Notes: generated by a model from the sequence alone, not told the origin. Shown: positions 5,838-13,930, numbered from the stretch's first letter. The stretch is 21,095 bases of DNA from an uncultured Faecalibacterium sp. (GCA_934553285.1 CAKTFD010000029.1:1-21095); one strand, 5' to 3'. A program made the numbers and translations.

Positions 5838-6944
5838 TTGAACATTGTCTGCGATAAGACCCTGCTCAGCGCAGCCATCGATGGCGTATCCAAAGCGGTC
5901 ACCATGCGTTCTTCCATCCCGGTGCTGGAGGGCATCTTGCTGAAAGCCGAAGGTTTCCAGCTCACCCTTACCGGCTACGACCTGGAAATGGGCATCGTGA
6001 CCACCATCGAGGCCAACATCAAGGAACCCGGCGAGATCGTGCTGAACGCAAAGCTGCTCAGCAGCATGATAAGCCGGATGCCGGCAGGCCAGATCAGCAT
6101 TATTTCTGCCGATAACGGCAAAACCACCATCCAGAGCGGCGTGGCACAGTTCGAGATCCAGTCCATGCCGGCCACCGATTTCCCGGAACTGCCCAACACC
6201 GGCGCCGAGCAGACCCTGACCATCAAGACCGGTGTACTGCGGGATATGATCGACCGCACCCTGTACGCCGTGAGCCAGGACGAGAAAAAACCGGCCCACA
6301 CCGGCGAGCTGTTCGAGATCGAGCTGGACAAGCTGACCATCGTGGCGCTGGACGGCTACCGTCTGGCCATCGTGGAGCGGCCGGTCACCGCCGTAAAGGA
6401 TATCCGCATCATCGTGCCCAGCAAGACCATGACCGAAGTTTCCCATCTGCTGGCCAACGATGACGAAGAGGATGTGCACATCAGTGCAAACCGCCGGTAT
6501 GTGGTGTTTACCACCGCCGGTTACACTATCATGAGCCGCCTGATCGAGGGCGAGTTTTTGAACTACCGCAACGTTATCCCCGCCGGCAGCCGCACCCGGG
6601 TGACCATCGATACCAAGGAGTTTATCTCCACCATCGAGCGCGCCTCCCTGATTATTACAGAGCGTTTAAAAAATCCCCTGCGCATCTCCTTTACAGAGGG
6701 TAAAGTCGTGGTGCGCTGCCAGACTAACCTTGGCCGCGTGGTGGACGAGTTTACCGCCGCCTGCGAGGGCGATGATGTGGAGATCGGGTTCAACAACCGC
6801 TACCTGCTGGATGCTTTGCGCAACGCCCGCACCGAGCAGGTGCGCATGGAGATCAGCGGCCCGCTCAGCCCGGTCAAGGTGCTGCCGGTGGAAGGCAATG
6901 ATTTCCTTTATCTGGTACTGCCGGTACGGTTTAAAAACGACTAA
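5838..6944 (+). CDS. dnaN: DNA polymerase III sliding clamp, beta subunit
   Basis: Protein of 368 residues beginning MNIVCDKTLLSAAIDGV. The clamp encircles DNA and gives the replicase its processivity. The length and the three-domain pattern fit the family, and the C-terminus ends in the typical LPVRF. I place the start at the TTG (5838-5840), with GGAG at 5824-5827 ten bases upstream, because this matches the usual N-terminus (MxIxCxKxxL). The open frame extends to an ATG at 5778, but those 20 residues are not family-like and run into the origin. It is followed by yaaA after 12 bases. Confidence 0.97.
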   Translation: MNIVCDKTLLSAAIDGVSKAVTMRSSIPVLEGILLKAEGFQLTLTGYDLEMGIVTTIEANIKEPGEIVLNAKLLSSMISRMPAGQISIISADNGKTTIQSGVAQFEIQSMPATDFPELPNTGAEQTLTIKTGVLRDMIDRTLYAVSQDEKKPAHTGELFEIELDKLTIVALDGYRLAIVERPVTAVKDIRIIVPSKTMTEVSHLLANDDEEDVHISANRRYVVFTTAGYTIMSRLIEGEFLNYRNVIPAGSRTRVTIDTKEFISTIERASLIITERLKNPLRISFTEGKVVVRCQTNLGRVVDEFTAACEGDDVEIGFNNRYLLDALRNARTEQVRMEISGPLSPVKVLPVEGNDFLYLVLPVRFKND

Positions 6945-6956
6945 GGAGCGCGTTTT

Positions 6957-7172
6957 ATGCAAAAGATTCTCATTCGTACAGAGTTTATCAAGCTGGATGC
7001 CCTGCTCAAATTTGCCGGATTGTGCGAGACCGGCGGCGAAGCCAAGGAGCTGGTACAGGGCGGTGCCGTAAAGGTGAACGGCGAGGTGTGCACCATGCGC
7101 GGCAAAAAATGCCGTGCCGGGGATGTGATCGAGCTGGACGGCCAGAGCGTAGAGATCGGGCAGGGTCAGTAA
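6957..7172 (+). CDS. yaaA: S4-domain RNA-binding protein (YaaA/RlbA type)
   Basis: Protein of 71 residues consisting almost entirely of one S4 RNA-binding domain: FIKLDALLKFAGLCETGGEA, then VQGGAVKVNGEV and a RAGDVIEL stretch. Small S4 proteins at this dnaN-recF position in B. subtilis and relatives (YaaA/RlbA) are linked to ribosome assembly or RNA binding; the precise role here is inferred. AAGGAG lies about ten bases before the ATG. Its TAA is followed immediately by the ATG of recF, so the two are probably coupled. Confidence 0.9.
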   Translation: MQKILIRTEFIKLDALLKFAGLCETGGEAKELVQGGAVKVNGEVCTMRGKKCRAGDVIELDGQSVEIGQGQ

Positions 7173-8294
7173 ATGCATCTGCTTTCGCTGGAAGTACAGA
7201 ATTATCGCAATATCAGCGCGGCCCGGCTGGAACCGGGGCGGGAGCTTACTGTCATCTGCGGCAACAACGGCCAGGGCAAGACCAATCTTCTGGAGGCCAT
7301 CTGGCTGCTGACCGGCGGCAAGAGCTTTCGGGGCGGCAAGGATGCCGAGCTTGTGCGCCGTGGAGAAACATTTGCGGTGCTGGAAGCGGCCACCCAGCGG
7401 GATACGCCGGCAGGCCAGACACCCGCCGACCCCACCCGCATCCGCATGACGGTGGGCACCCCGGATGCCGCAAAGCCCGGCCGCTATGCGGCGGTCAACG
7501 GTGCCGCCCCTAAGCGTGCGGCGGCGCTGGCAGGCAGTTTTCCGGCGGTGGTGTTCGACCCCGGGCACCTGAGCCTGGTCAAAGGTGCGCCGGAGGGGCG
7601 GCGTAAATTTCTGGATGCAGCGCTGTGCCAGCTGTACCCCGGGTATCTGGCCAGCTACCGCCGCTATGTGCGGGTATTGCAGCAGAAAAACGCGCTGCTG
7701 CGCCATTCTGCAAACGGGAAGGAGCGCCCCTATGCAGAAAAACGCACCCTGCTGGAGGTGCTCAATGTGGAGCTTGCCGCCCAGGGCGAGGCATTGCAGC
7801 AGCGGCGGCGGCAGTATCTTGCGCTGCTGGCCCCCCGCGCCTGCGCCAACTATGCCGAGCTTTCTCACGGGGCGGAGCGGATGAGCATCCGCTATGCGGC
7901 CCAGTTTGAGCCGGGCGGTCTTGCCGGGCTGCTGCGCCAGCGGCAGGACGAGGAGATCCGCGCCGGGCAGAGCCTGTGCGGCATCCACCGCGAGGATCTG
8001 GAGCTGCTGCTGGATGACCAGCCCGCCCGGGTGTATGCCAGCCAGGGGCAGCAGCGCAGCGTGGTGCTGAGCCTGAAAATGGCCGAGGCAGCCGCTGCGG
8101 CGCAGATCACCGGGGAGCACCCGGTGCTGCTGCTGGATGATGTGCTCAGTGAGCTGGATGAGGGGCGCAAGCAGTATCTGCTCACCTGCATGAAGGAAAA
8201 GCAGACCTTTGTTACCAGCTGCGATGATACGGATTTTTTAAAGACCGATGGCGAGGTGTACCGCATGAACGGCGGTGTGCTGTGCAGGGTCTGA
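7173..8294 (+). CDS. recF: DNA replication and repair protein RecF
   Basis: Protein of 373 residues, an SMC-like ABC ATPase that loads RecA at single-strand gaps with RecO and RecR. Walker A is GNNGQGKT (30-37). The ABC signature is SQGQQRSVVL (290-299). Walker B with the D-loop is VLLLDDVLSELD (318-329). The start follows the yaaA stop with no gap. The segment at 78-105 is rich in Pro, Thr and Asp and looks like a loop variable in the family. The codons are GC-rich like those of its neighbours. Confidence 0.97.
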   Translation: MHLLSLEVQNYRNISAARLEPGRELTVICGNNGQGKTNLLEAIWLLTGGKSFRGGKDAELVRRGETFAVLEAATQRDTPAGQTPADPTRIRMTVGTPDAAKPGRYAAVNGAAPKRAAALAGSFPAVVFDPGHLSLVKGAPEGRRKFLDAALCQLYPGYLASYRRYVRVLQQKNALLRHSANGKERPYAEKRTLLEVLNVELAAQGEALQQRRRQYLALLAPRACANYAELSHGAERMSIRYAAQFEPGGLAGLLRQRQDEEIRAGQSLCGIHREDLELLLDDQPARVYASQGQQRSVVLSLKMAEAAAAAQITGEHPVLLLDDVLSELDEGRKQYLLTCMKEKQTFVTSCDDTDFLKTDGEVYRMNGGVLCRV

Positions 8295-8383
8295 CAATAT
8301 GGAAAAATGTTGCCGGATAACATTGCATAAAATCGCAGTTCTGTAAACTTTATACAATCGGGGTACACAGGAGAAAATACAAT

Positions 8384-8641
8384 ATGTATATTCATCTTGG
8401 CCGGGACTACGTCCTGAACGACCGTGACATCATCGGCATCTTTGATCTGGAGACCACCACCACCTCCCCCCGGGGGCGGGAGTTTTTGAACTACGCCCAG
8501 AAGAACGGGGCGGTGGTCTCCCTTTCGGACGAGCTGCCCCAGAGCTATGTGCTGGCAGACGGGGGGCTTGTGGATACGGTGTATCTTTCCGAGCTGTCCC
8601 CTGCCGCCATGCGCCGCAGAGCAGAAAAGATGATCGAGTGA
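8384..8641 (+). CDS. remB: RemB-like (YaaB, DUF370) extracellular matrix regulator homologue
   Basis: Protein of 85 residues beginning MYIHLGRDYVLNDRDIIGIF, typical of the DUF370/RemA-RemB family. In B. subtilis remB lies at exactly this recF-gyrB position and affects biofilm matrix expression; RemA, its relative, binds DNA. The role in this organism is unknown. GGAG at 8370-8373 precedes the ATG. The 89-base leader contains AATGTT (8306-8311) inverted against AACATT (8319-8324), and TATACA (8351-8356), a possible -10 without a convincing -35. Confidence 0.88.
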   Translation: MYIHLGRDYVLNDRDIIGIFDLETTTTSPRGREFLNYAQKNGAVVSLSDELPQSYVLADGGLVDTVYLSELSPAAMRRRAEKMIE

Positions 8642-8645
8642 CCCC

Positions 8646-8675
8646 TGCTATAACAAACCCGCAGGCGTGCCTGCG
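8646..8675 (+). promoter_or_regulatory. Candidate extended -10 and hairpin in the gyrB leader
   Basis: TGCTATAAC (8646-8654) reads as an extended -10, but no good -35 lies 16-18 bases upstream. It is followed by CGCAGGC (8660-8666) paired with GCCTGCG (8669-8675) and TTT. This could be a gyrB promoter followed by an attenuating hairpin, or a weak terminator for remB. The gyrB ribosome site (GGGAGAAAGG) starts about 35 bases later. Confidence 0.4.
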
Positions 8676-8721
8676 TTTCTGATAGAGAGAAAATTACGAA
8701 ATACAAAAAGGGAGAAAGGAT

Positions 8722-10716
8722 ATGGCAGAAGAAATCATTACCAGTACAAATGCCGATACCGTTACCGACCACGAGTATAACGCCAGCGAGATCCAGGTGC
8801 TGAAAGGCCTGGAAGCGGTGCGCAAGCGCCCCGGTATGTATATCGGCTCCACCGGTGAGCGCGGCCTGCACCACCTGGTCTACGAGATCGTGGACAACGC
8901 CATCGACGAGGCGCTGGCAGGCTACTGCGACCACATCGAGGTCAAGATCCTGAAAGACAACATCATTCAGGTCACCGATAACGGCCGCGGCATCCCCGTG
9001 GATATCCAGGCCGACACCGGCCTGCCGGCAGTTACCGTGGTCTACACCATCCTGCACGCCGGCGGCAAGTTCGGCGGCGAAAATTCCGGCTACAAGGTGG
9101 CCGGCGGTCTGCACGGCGTGGGCGCATCGGTGGTCAATGCCTGCTCCGAGTGGCTCACCGTCAATGTGCGCCGCGATGGCAAGGAGTACGAGCAGACCTT
9201 CCGCCGCGGCGACCCGGACGGCCCGCTGAAATGCATCGGCACCGTGGCAGAGGGGGTCACCGGTACCCGGGTCACCTTCAAGCCGGACCCGGAAATGTTC
9301 AAGGACACTACCGTCTACGATTTTGATACCCTGGAAAAGCGCCTGCGGGAGGAGAGCTTCCTGAATGCCGGTGTCAGGATCACCCTGATCGATGAGCGCG
9401 AGGTGTACACCCCCGTGCTGGAGGATGGGCAGGAGGGCGACCCCTGCTACCGCTCCGAGGTCATGTGCTACGAGGGCGGCATCAAGAGCTTTGTCACCTA
9501 TCTGGGCGAAAAGCGCAATCTGGAAGTGCTGCACCCCAACGTCATCTACCTCAAGGGCCAGACCGACCGCGGCGTGGCCGAGATCGCACTGCAGTACAAT
9601 TCCAGCTACAACGAGCTGCTGCTGAGCTTTGCCAACAACGTCAACACCCCGGACGGCGGCACCCATGAGGAGGGCTTCAAGAACAGCCTGACCCGCGTGT
9701 TCAACGATTACGGCCGCAGCCACGGCCTGCTGAAGGACAAGGACGAGAACCTGTCCGGCGCAGATGTGCGCGAGGGCCTGATCTGCGTCATCTCGGTCAA
9801 GCTGCAGGAGGCGGAGTTCGAGGGCCAGACCAAGGCAAAGCTGGGCAATACCGAGATCCGCACCCTGGTGTCCAACATGGTCTACTCCAAGCTGATGGAG
9901 TTCTTTGAGGAGAATCCCGGCGTGGCCAAGGCTATTTTTGAAAAAGCCACCCAGGCCGCCCGTGCCCGCGCTGCCGCCAAAAAGGCCCGCGAGCTGGTGC
10001 GCCGCAAGAGCGCCCTGGAAACCAGCCGTATGCCCGGCAAGCTGGCCGACTGCCGCGAAAAAGACCCCAGCCGCACCGAGATCTTTATCGTCGAGGGCGA
10101 CTCTGCAGGCGGCTCCGCCAAGATGGGCCGCGACTCGGCCATCCAGGCCATCCTGCCGCTGTGGGGCAAGATGCTCAACGTGGAAAAGGCCCGCGCGGAT
10201 AAGATCTACGGCAACGATAAGCTGATGCCGGTGGTGCTGGCCCTGGGCTGCGGCATCGGTGAGGAGTTTGATATCTCCAAGCTGCGGTACGACAAAGTGT
10301 TCATCATGGCCGATGCGGATGTCGATGGCTCCCACATCTGTACCCTGATGCTCACCTTCTTCTTCCGCTATATGCGCCCCCTTATCGAGCAGGGCCATGT
10401 GTATGTGGCACAGCCGCCCCTGTTCAAGGTGCAGAAGGGCAACACTATCAAGTACGCCTACAACGATGCCGAAATGGCCATCCTTTCCCAGGAAATGCCG
10501 GGTGCCAAGGTAAACCGCTATAAGGGCCTTGGTGAGATGAACCCCGAGCAGCTGTGGGAGACCACCATGAACCCGGATAACCGCGTGATCGTGCAGATCA
10601 CCATCGAGGATGCAGAAAAGGCGGACGAAGCCTTTACCATCCTGATGGGCGACCAGGTGGAGCCGCGCCGCCGCTTTATTGAAACGAACGCCCAGTACGC
10701 AAAGCTGGATGTATAA
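8722..10716 (+). CDS. gyrB: DNA gyrase subunit B
   Basis: Protein of 664 residues, the ATPase subunit of gyrase, which introduces negative supercoils. The GHKL ATPase contains Glu55 in YEIVDNAIDEA, the TDNGRGIP loop (85-92) and GGLHGVGASVVNA (128-140). The TOPRIM domain has EGDSAGGSA (458-466) and the metal-binding DADVDG (531-536). The C-terminus has PRRRFIETNA. Size fits the short Gram-positive form without the long insertion of Gram-negative enzymes. Residue 481 is Trp in LPLWGK, where E. coli and B. subtilis have Lys/Arg; I believe this is shared by relatives. GGGAGAAAGG precedes the ATG. gyrA follows after a 191-base structured gap. Confidence 0.98.
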   Translation: MAEEIITSTNADTVTDHEYNASEIQVLKGLEAVRKRPGMYIGSTGERGLHHLVYEIVDNAIDEALAGYCDHIEVKILKDNIIQVTDNGRGIPVDIQADTGLPAVTVVYTILHAGGKFGGENSGYKVAGGLHGVGASVVNACSEWLTVNVRRDGKEYEQTFRRGDPDGPLKCIGTVAEGVTGTRVTFKPDPEMFKDTTVYDFDTLEKRLREESFLNAGVRITLIDEREVYTPVLEDGQEGDPCYRSEVMCYEGGIKSFVTYLGEKRNLEVLHPNVIYLKGQTDRGVAEIALQYNSSYNELLLSFANNVNTPDGGTHEEGFKNSLTRVFNDYGRSHGLLKDKDENLSGADVREGLICVISVKLQEAEFEGQTKAKLGNTEIRTLVSNMVYSKLMEFFEENPGVAKAIFEKATQAARARAAAKKARELVRRKSALETSRMPGKLADCREKDPSRTEIFIVEGDSAGGSAKMGRDSAIQAILPLWGKMLNVEKARADKIYGNDKLMPVVLALGCGIGEEFDISKLRYDKVFIMADADVDGSHICTLMLTFFFRYMRPLIEQGHVYVAQPPLFKVQKGNTIKYAYNDAEMAILSQEMPGAKVNRYKGLGEMNPEQLWETTMNPDNRVIVQITIEDAEKADEAFTILMGDQVEPRRRFIETNAQYAKLDV

Positions 10717-10738
10717 GCGTGCAGCCTGCGCCCCGGCC

Positions 10739-10876
10739 TTGAAATGCCATCCGGCAAAACGATAAACTTTTCCTTCTCACGCAAAAAGATTCCCTTTTGA
10801 AAAAACTTCCCCCGGCCGGGGGAAGATGTCACCCCAGGTGACAAAAGAGGAAATCTGGCAATGCCGCATGGCATTG
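10739..10876 (+). promoter_or_regulatory. gyrA leader: candidate promoter and three successive hairpins
   Basis: The 191-base gyrB-gyrA gap contains TTGAAA (10739-10744), an 18-base spacer and TAAACT (10763-10768), a plausible gyrA promoter. Downstream lie three perfect inverted repeats. The first is the 20-base palindrome CTTCCCCCGGCCGGGGGAAG (10806-10825). The second is GTCACC/GGTGAC (10828-10842). The third is CAATGCC/GGCATTG (10859-10876). None is followed by a T-run, so simple termination is unlikely. They would sit in the 5' untranslated region of gyrA, or in a gyrB-gyrA read-through transcript. Confidence 0.6.
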
Positions 10877-10907
10877 ACTGAGAGGGTATGATCCTACGGA
10901 GGAACAA

Positions 10908-13490
10908 ATGGAAGAAGATTACGTGATGATACCGGGCAGCGGAACCAAAAAGATCATCCGCGATGTCAAAAAGGAGATCGAAACGGCCTTCCTGGATTAT
11001 TCCATGTCGGTCATCGTATCCCGCGCCCTCCCCGATGTGCGCGACGGCCTTAAACCTGTGCACCGCCGCATCCTGTACACCATGCATGAGCGCGGCAACG
11101 ACCCCAGCCATGCATACCGCAAATCGGCCGATACCGTTGGTGCCGTGCTGGGCTCTTACCACCCCCACGGCGATGCATCGGTCTACGATGCCATGGTACG
11201 CCTGGCACAGGATTTCTCGCTGCGCTATCCGCTGGTGGATGGCCAGGGTAACTTTGGTTCTGTGGATGGCGACCCCCCGGCTGCCTACCGTTATACCGAG
11301 GCCCGCATGAGCCGCATGGCGGTGGAGATGCTGACCGATATCGAAAAGGATACCATCGACTGGGACCCCAACTTTGACGAGACCAAAAAGGAACCCAGCG
11401 TGCTGCCCTGCCGCTTTCCCAACCTGCTGGTCAACGGCAGCCAGGGCATTGCGGTCGGTATGGCCACCAACATCCCGCCCCACAACCTGAGCGAGGTCAT
11501 TGACGGCTGCATTGCCTATATCGATGATCCGGATATCGACCTGCCCGGCCTGATGGAGCACATCAAAGGCCCGGACTTCCCCACCGCCGGCATCATCATG
11601 GGCCGCAGCGGCATCCGTGCCGCCTACGCCACCGGCCGGGGCAAGATCACCCTGCGCGGCCGCGCCACCATCGAGGAGACCAAGAACGGCCGCACCCAGA
11701 TCGTGATCACCGAGATCCCCTATATGGTCAACAAGGCGCGGCTCATCGAGCACATGGCAGACCTTGTCAAGGAAAAGCGCATCGAGGGCATCACCGGCCT
11801 GAACGATGAGACGAACCGCAAGGGTATGCGCATCGTGGTGGACATCCGCAAGGACGCCAACGCACAGGTCATCCTGAACCAGCTGTACCAGTACACCCAG
11901 CTGCAGGATACCGTGGGCGTTATCATGCTGGCCATCGACCACAAGGTGCCCAAGGTGCTCACCCTGAAACAGATGCTCCAGAAGTACGTGGAGTTCCAGG
12001 ACGAAGTGGTGCGCCGCCGCACCCAGTACGACCTGAAAAAGGCCAGGGAGCGCGCCCATATCCTGGAAGGCCTGAAAAAGGCCACCGATATCGTGGACGA
12101 GCTGATCGCCACCATCCGCGCCTGCAAGGGCGGCATGGCCGAGGCCAAGGCTGCCATCATGGAGCAGTTCGGCTTTGACGACCCGCAGGCTGATGCCATC
12201 GTCAAGCTGCAGCTGGGCCGTCTGGCGGGCCTTGAGATCCTGAAGATCGAGGAAGAGCTGGCAGGCCTGCAGGCCAAGATCGAGAACTGGGAGGCCATCC
12301 TGGCGGATGATGCCCGGGTGCTTGCCATCGTAAAGGACGAGCTGCTGGAGATGAAGAAGCGGTTCGGCGATGAGCGCCGCACCGAGATCCAGTCGGTCAC
12401 CGGCGAGGTGGATATCGAGGATCTGATCGCTGAGGAGCAGTGCGTCTACACCCTGACCGAGGCCGGCTATATCAAGCGCCAGCTCAAGGCTACCTACCAG
12501 GCACAACGCCGCGGCGGCCGCGGCATCTCCGGCATGACCCGCAAGGAAGAGGATATCGTGCAGGAGATGTTTGTAGGTTCCACCCACGATTATGTGCTCT
12601 TTGTCACCGACCGTGGCCGTATCTTCCGCATCAAGGGCTATACCATCGCCGAGGGCAGCCGCACCAGCAAGGGCACCAACATCGTCAACCTGCTGCAGCT
12701 GGCCGAGGGCGAAAAGGTTACCAATATGATCTGCCAGAGCAAGGATGCCGACCAGGAAGGCGGCTTTGTGACCATGGTCACAAAGCAGGGCCTTATCAAG
12801 CGCACCCCGCTGGAGCAGTACGCCAATATCCGCAAGAGCGGCCTGATCGGCATTGCCCTGAACGAGGGCGACGCCCTGGCCTGGACCCGCCTGACCACCG
12901 GCCACGATATGCTTATCGTTGCCACCCGCAACGGCCAGGCCATCCGCTTTAACGAGGAGGACGCCCGTCCCATGGGCCGCAATGGCCACGGCGTGCGCGC
13001 CATCCGCCTGGCCGAAGGCGATGAGGTTGTGGGCGTATGCATCTGCCGCGAGGGCGGCACGGTGCTGACCGTGACCGAAAACGGCAAGGGCCGCCGCTCC
13101 GATATCGATACCTACCGTATCACCGCACGCGGCGGCAAGGGCATCCGTAACTACGATGTGAGCCGCGACAAGGTGGCCGCCGTCAAGATCGTGGATGATG
13201 TGGACGATGTGCTGCTGAGCAGCCAGGAGGGCATCATCATCCGCCTGCATGTCAACGAGATCCCGCTGCAGAGCCGCTACGGCTCCGGTGTGCGCGTGAT
13301 GCGCCTGGGCGAGAACGACAAGGTGATGGTGCTGGCCCGTACCGACCACGACGACGAGGCACAGACCGAAAAGATCGATGCCGCCGAAGCCGATGCCGAG
13401 CCGACTGCCGAGCAGCTGGCCGAGATGGAAGCTGCCGATGCAGCCGCCGCCACCGAGGCCCCGGAGGCAGACCCGGAAGAGAAGGAATGA
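10908..13490 (+). CDS. gyrA: DNA gyrase subunit A
   Basis: Protein of 860 residues, the DNA cleavage and wrapping subunit. The winged-helix region contains HPHGDASVYDAMVRLAQ (85-101) and the catalytic Tyr129 in AAYRYTEARMS. The C-terminal beta-pinwheel carries the GyrA-box QRRGGRG (533-539), which separates gyrase from topoisomerase IV ParC. The protein ends in an acidic Ala/Glu/Asp tail of about 45 residues. At the quinolone-contact position equivalent to E. coli Ser83 it has Ala90, with Ser91 and Asp94 following. ATG is preceded by GGAGG. No terminator with a T-tract follows; the repeat element at 13508-13633 lies right behind. Confidence 0.98.
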   Translation: MEEDYVMIPGSGTKKIIRDVKKEIETAFLDYSMSVIVSRALPDVRDGLKPVHRRILYTMHERGNDPSHAYRKSADTVGAVLGSYHPHGDASVYDAMVRLAQDFSLRYPLVDGQGNFGSVDGDPPAAYRYTEARMSRMAVEMLTDIEKDTIDWDPNFDETKKEPSVLPCRFPNLLVNGSQGIAVGMATNIPPHNLSEVIDGCIAYIDDPDIDLPGLMEHIKGPDFPTAGIIMGRSGIRAAYATGRGKITLRGRATIEETKNGRTQIVITEIPYMVNKARLIEHMADLVKEKRIEGITGLNDETNRKGMRIVVDIRKDANAQVILNQLYQYTQLQDTVGVIMLAIDHKVPKVLTLKQMLQKYVEFQDEVVRRRTQYDLKKARERAHILEGLKKATDIVDELIATIRACKGGMAEAKAAIMEQFGFDDPQADAIVKLQLGRLAGLEILKIEEELAGLQAKIENWEAILADDARVLAIVKDELLEMKKRFGDERRTEIQSVTGEVDIEDLIAEEQCVYTLTEAGYIKRQLKATYQAQRRGGRGISGMTRKEEDIVQEMFVGSTHDYVLFVTDRGRIFRIKGYTIAEGSRTSKGTNIVNLLQLAEGEKVTNMICQSKDADQEGGFVTMVTKQGLIKRTPLEQYANIRKSGLIGIALNEGDALAWTRLTTGHDMLIVATRNGQAIRFNEEDARPMGRNGHGVRAIRLAEGDEVVGVCICREGGTVLTVTENGKGRRSDIDTYRITARGGKGIRNYDVSRDKVAAVKIVDDVDDVLLSSQEGIIIRLHVNEIPLQSRYGSGVRVMRLGENDKVMVLARTDHDDEAQTEKIDAAEADAEPTAEQLAEMEAADAAAATEAPEADPEEKE

Positions 13491-13507
13491 TTGACCTGAA
13501 ATAGGCG

Positions 13508-13633
13508 AATGCCGTTTGCCGTTACGACCCCTTCTGTGAAAATGGGTTTCAGGAAAGTCCGCAGACTTTCCTGAAACCCGAAATATTAAATGATTTTCCG
13601 CTGAAAATGCCCAAAGCGCACGCGGCGGGCATT
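13508..13633 (+). repeat. Dispersed two-hairpin element, copy B
   Basis: Matches copy A (130-256) with AATGCCGTTTGCCG, then ACGACCCCTTCTGTGAAAA. CTGT is at 13534-13537. Six bases later a perfect 16-bp stem (13544-13559 with 13564-13579) closes on CGCA. Then AATGCCC (13606-13612) pairs with GGGCATT (13627-13633). Compared with copy A the outer part of stem 1 and the GC pairs of stem 2 differ on both arms so that pairing is preserved. It lies 17 bases after the gyrA stop. The remainder of the 13491-13970 gap holds the mntP promoter and riboswitch. Confidence 0.85.
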
Positions 13634-13693
13634 CTAAATCGTCTTGCCCGGTGGAAAAGCGCATTTTTGGCGCGTTTCACCGTCAGGTTTGTC

Positions 13694-13722
13694 TGGACTT
13701 CCCCTTGAAACTGTGCTAAAAT
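13694..13722 (+). promoter_or_regulatory. Promoter of the mntP riboswitch transcript
   Basis: TGGACT (13694-13699), a 17-base spacer and TAAAAT (13717-13722) preceded by TGC, an extended -10. The predicted transcription start falls near 13729, just before the riboswitch. Confidence 0.6.
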
Positions 13723-13740
13723 AAACAAAATCACAATACC

Positions 13741-13835
13741 CGTGGGGGAGTAGCAGGCGCTTTTGCACAGCGCAGCAAGTCAACACAATGGCCTGTTTGC
13801 AGGTCTGGCTTGCTTTCATTTGCGAGACTCATGTG
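13741..13835 (+). promoter_or_regulatory. yybP-ykoY manganese riboswitch upstream of mntP
   Basis: The conserved L1 sequence GGGGAGTAGC is at 13745-13754 and the L3 sequence appears as TTTGCGAGACTC (13819-13830), a variant of GCAAGAC. Between them GCGC/GCGC (about 13757-13772) and AGCAAG (13774-13779) with CTTGCT (13809-13814) form the two legs, the latter enclosing the conserved GTCAACA (13779-13785) and a CCTG/CAGG hairpin. CGTG (13741-13744) can pair with CATG (13830-13833) to close the aptamer. This class senses Mn2+ and commonly controls Mn exporters such as the mntP gene that follows. A terminator lies downstream, so transcriptional control is likely. Confidence 0.9.
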
Positions 13836-13889
13836 TTTTGGTGCGTGTTTGCTGCGCCCGTGCACATGGAGTGGATTTCAAAAAAATCA

Positions 13890-13930
13890 CCCGGTCCCGG
13901 ACGTACAACGCGCCCGGGGCCGGGTTTTTT
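13890..13930 (+). terminator. Riboswitch-associated terminator before mntP
   Basis: CCCGGTCCCGG (13890-13900) pairs with CCGGGGCCGGG (13914-13924), 11 bp with one G-U pair and a 13-base loop, followed by TTTTTT (13925-13930). It lies 40 bases before the mntP start, so it must be bypassed for mntP expression. The usual logic would be read-through when Mn2+ is bound. Confidence 0.9.

Noticed and set aside
5437..5857. Frames of 80-134 codons in the dnaA-dnaN gap
   Set aside because: They consist of translated DnaA boxes and origin sequence and have no ribosome site or recognisable protein features.
10518..13664. A 1048-codon open frame antisense to gyrA, and similar long antisense frames opposite jag-yidC, dnaA, recF and gyrB
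   Set aside because: They mirror strongly conserved genes. GC-rich codon choice with few TTA, CTA and TCA codons leaves the opposite strand open. Their translations are low-complexity (His/Leu/Ala/Gly-rich) and match no family, and the sense products are certain.
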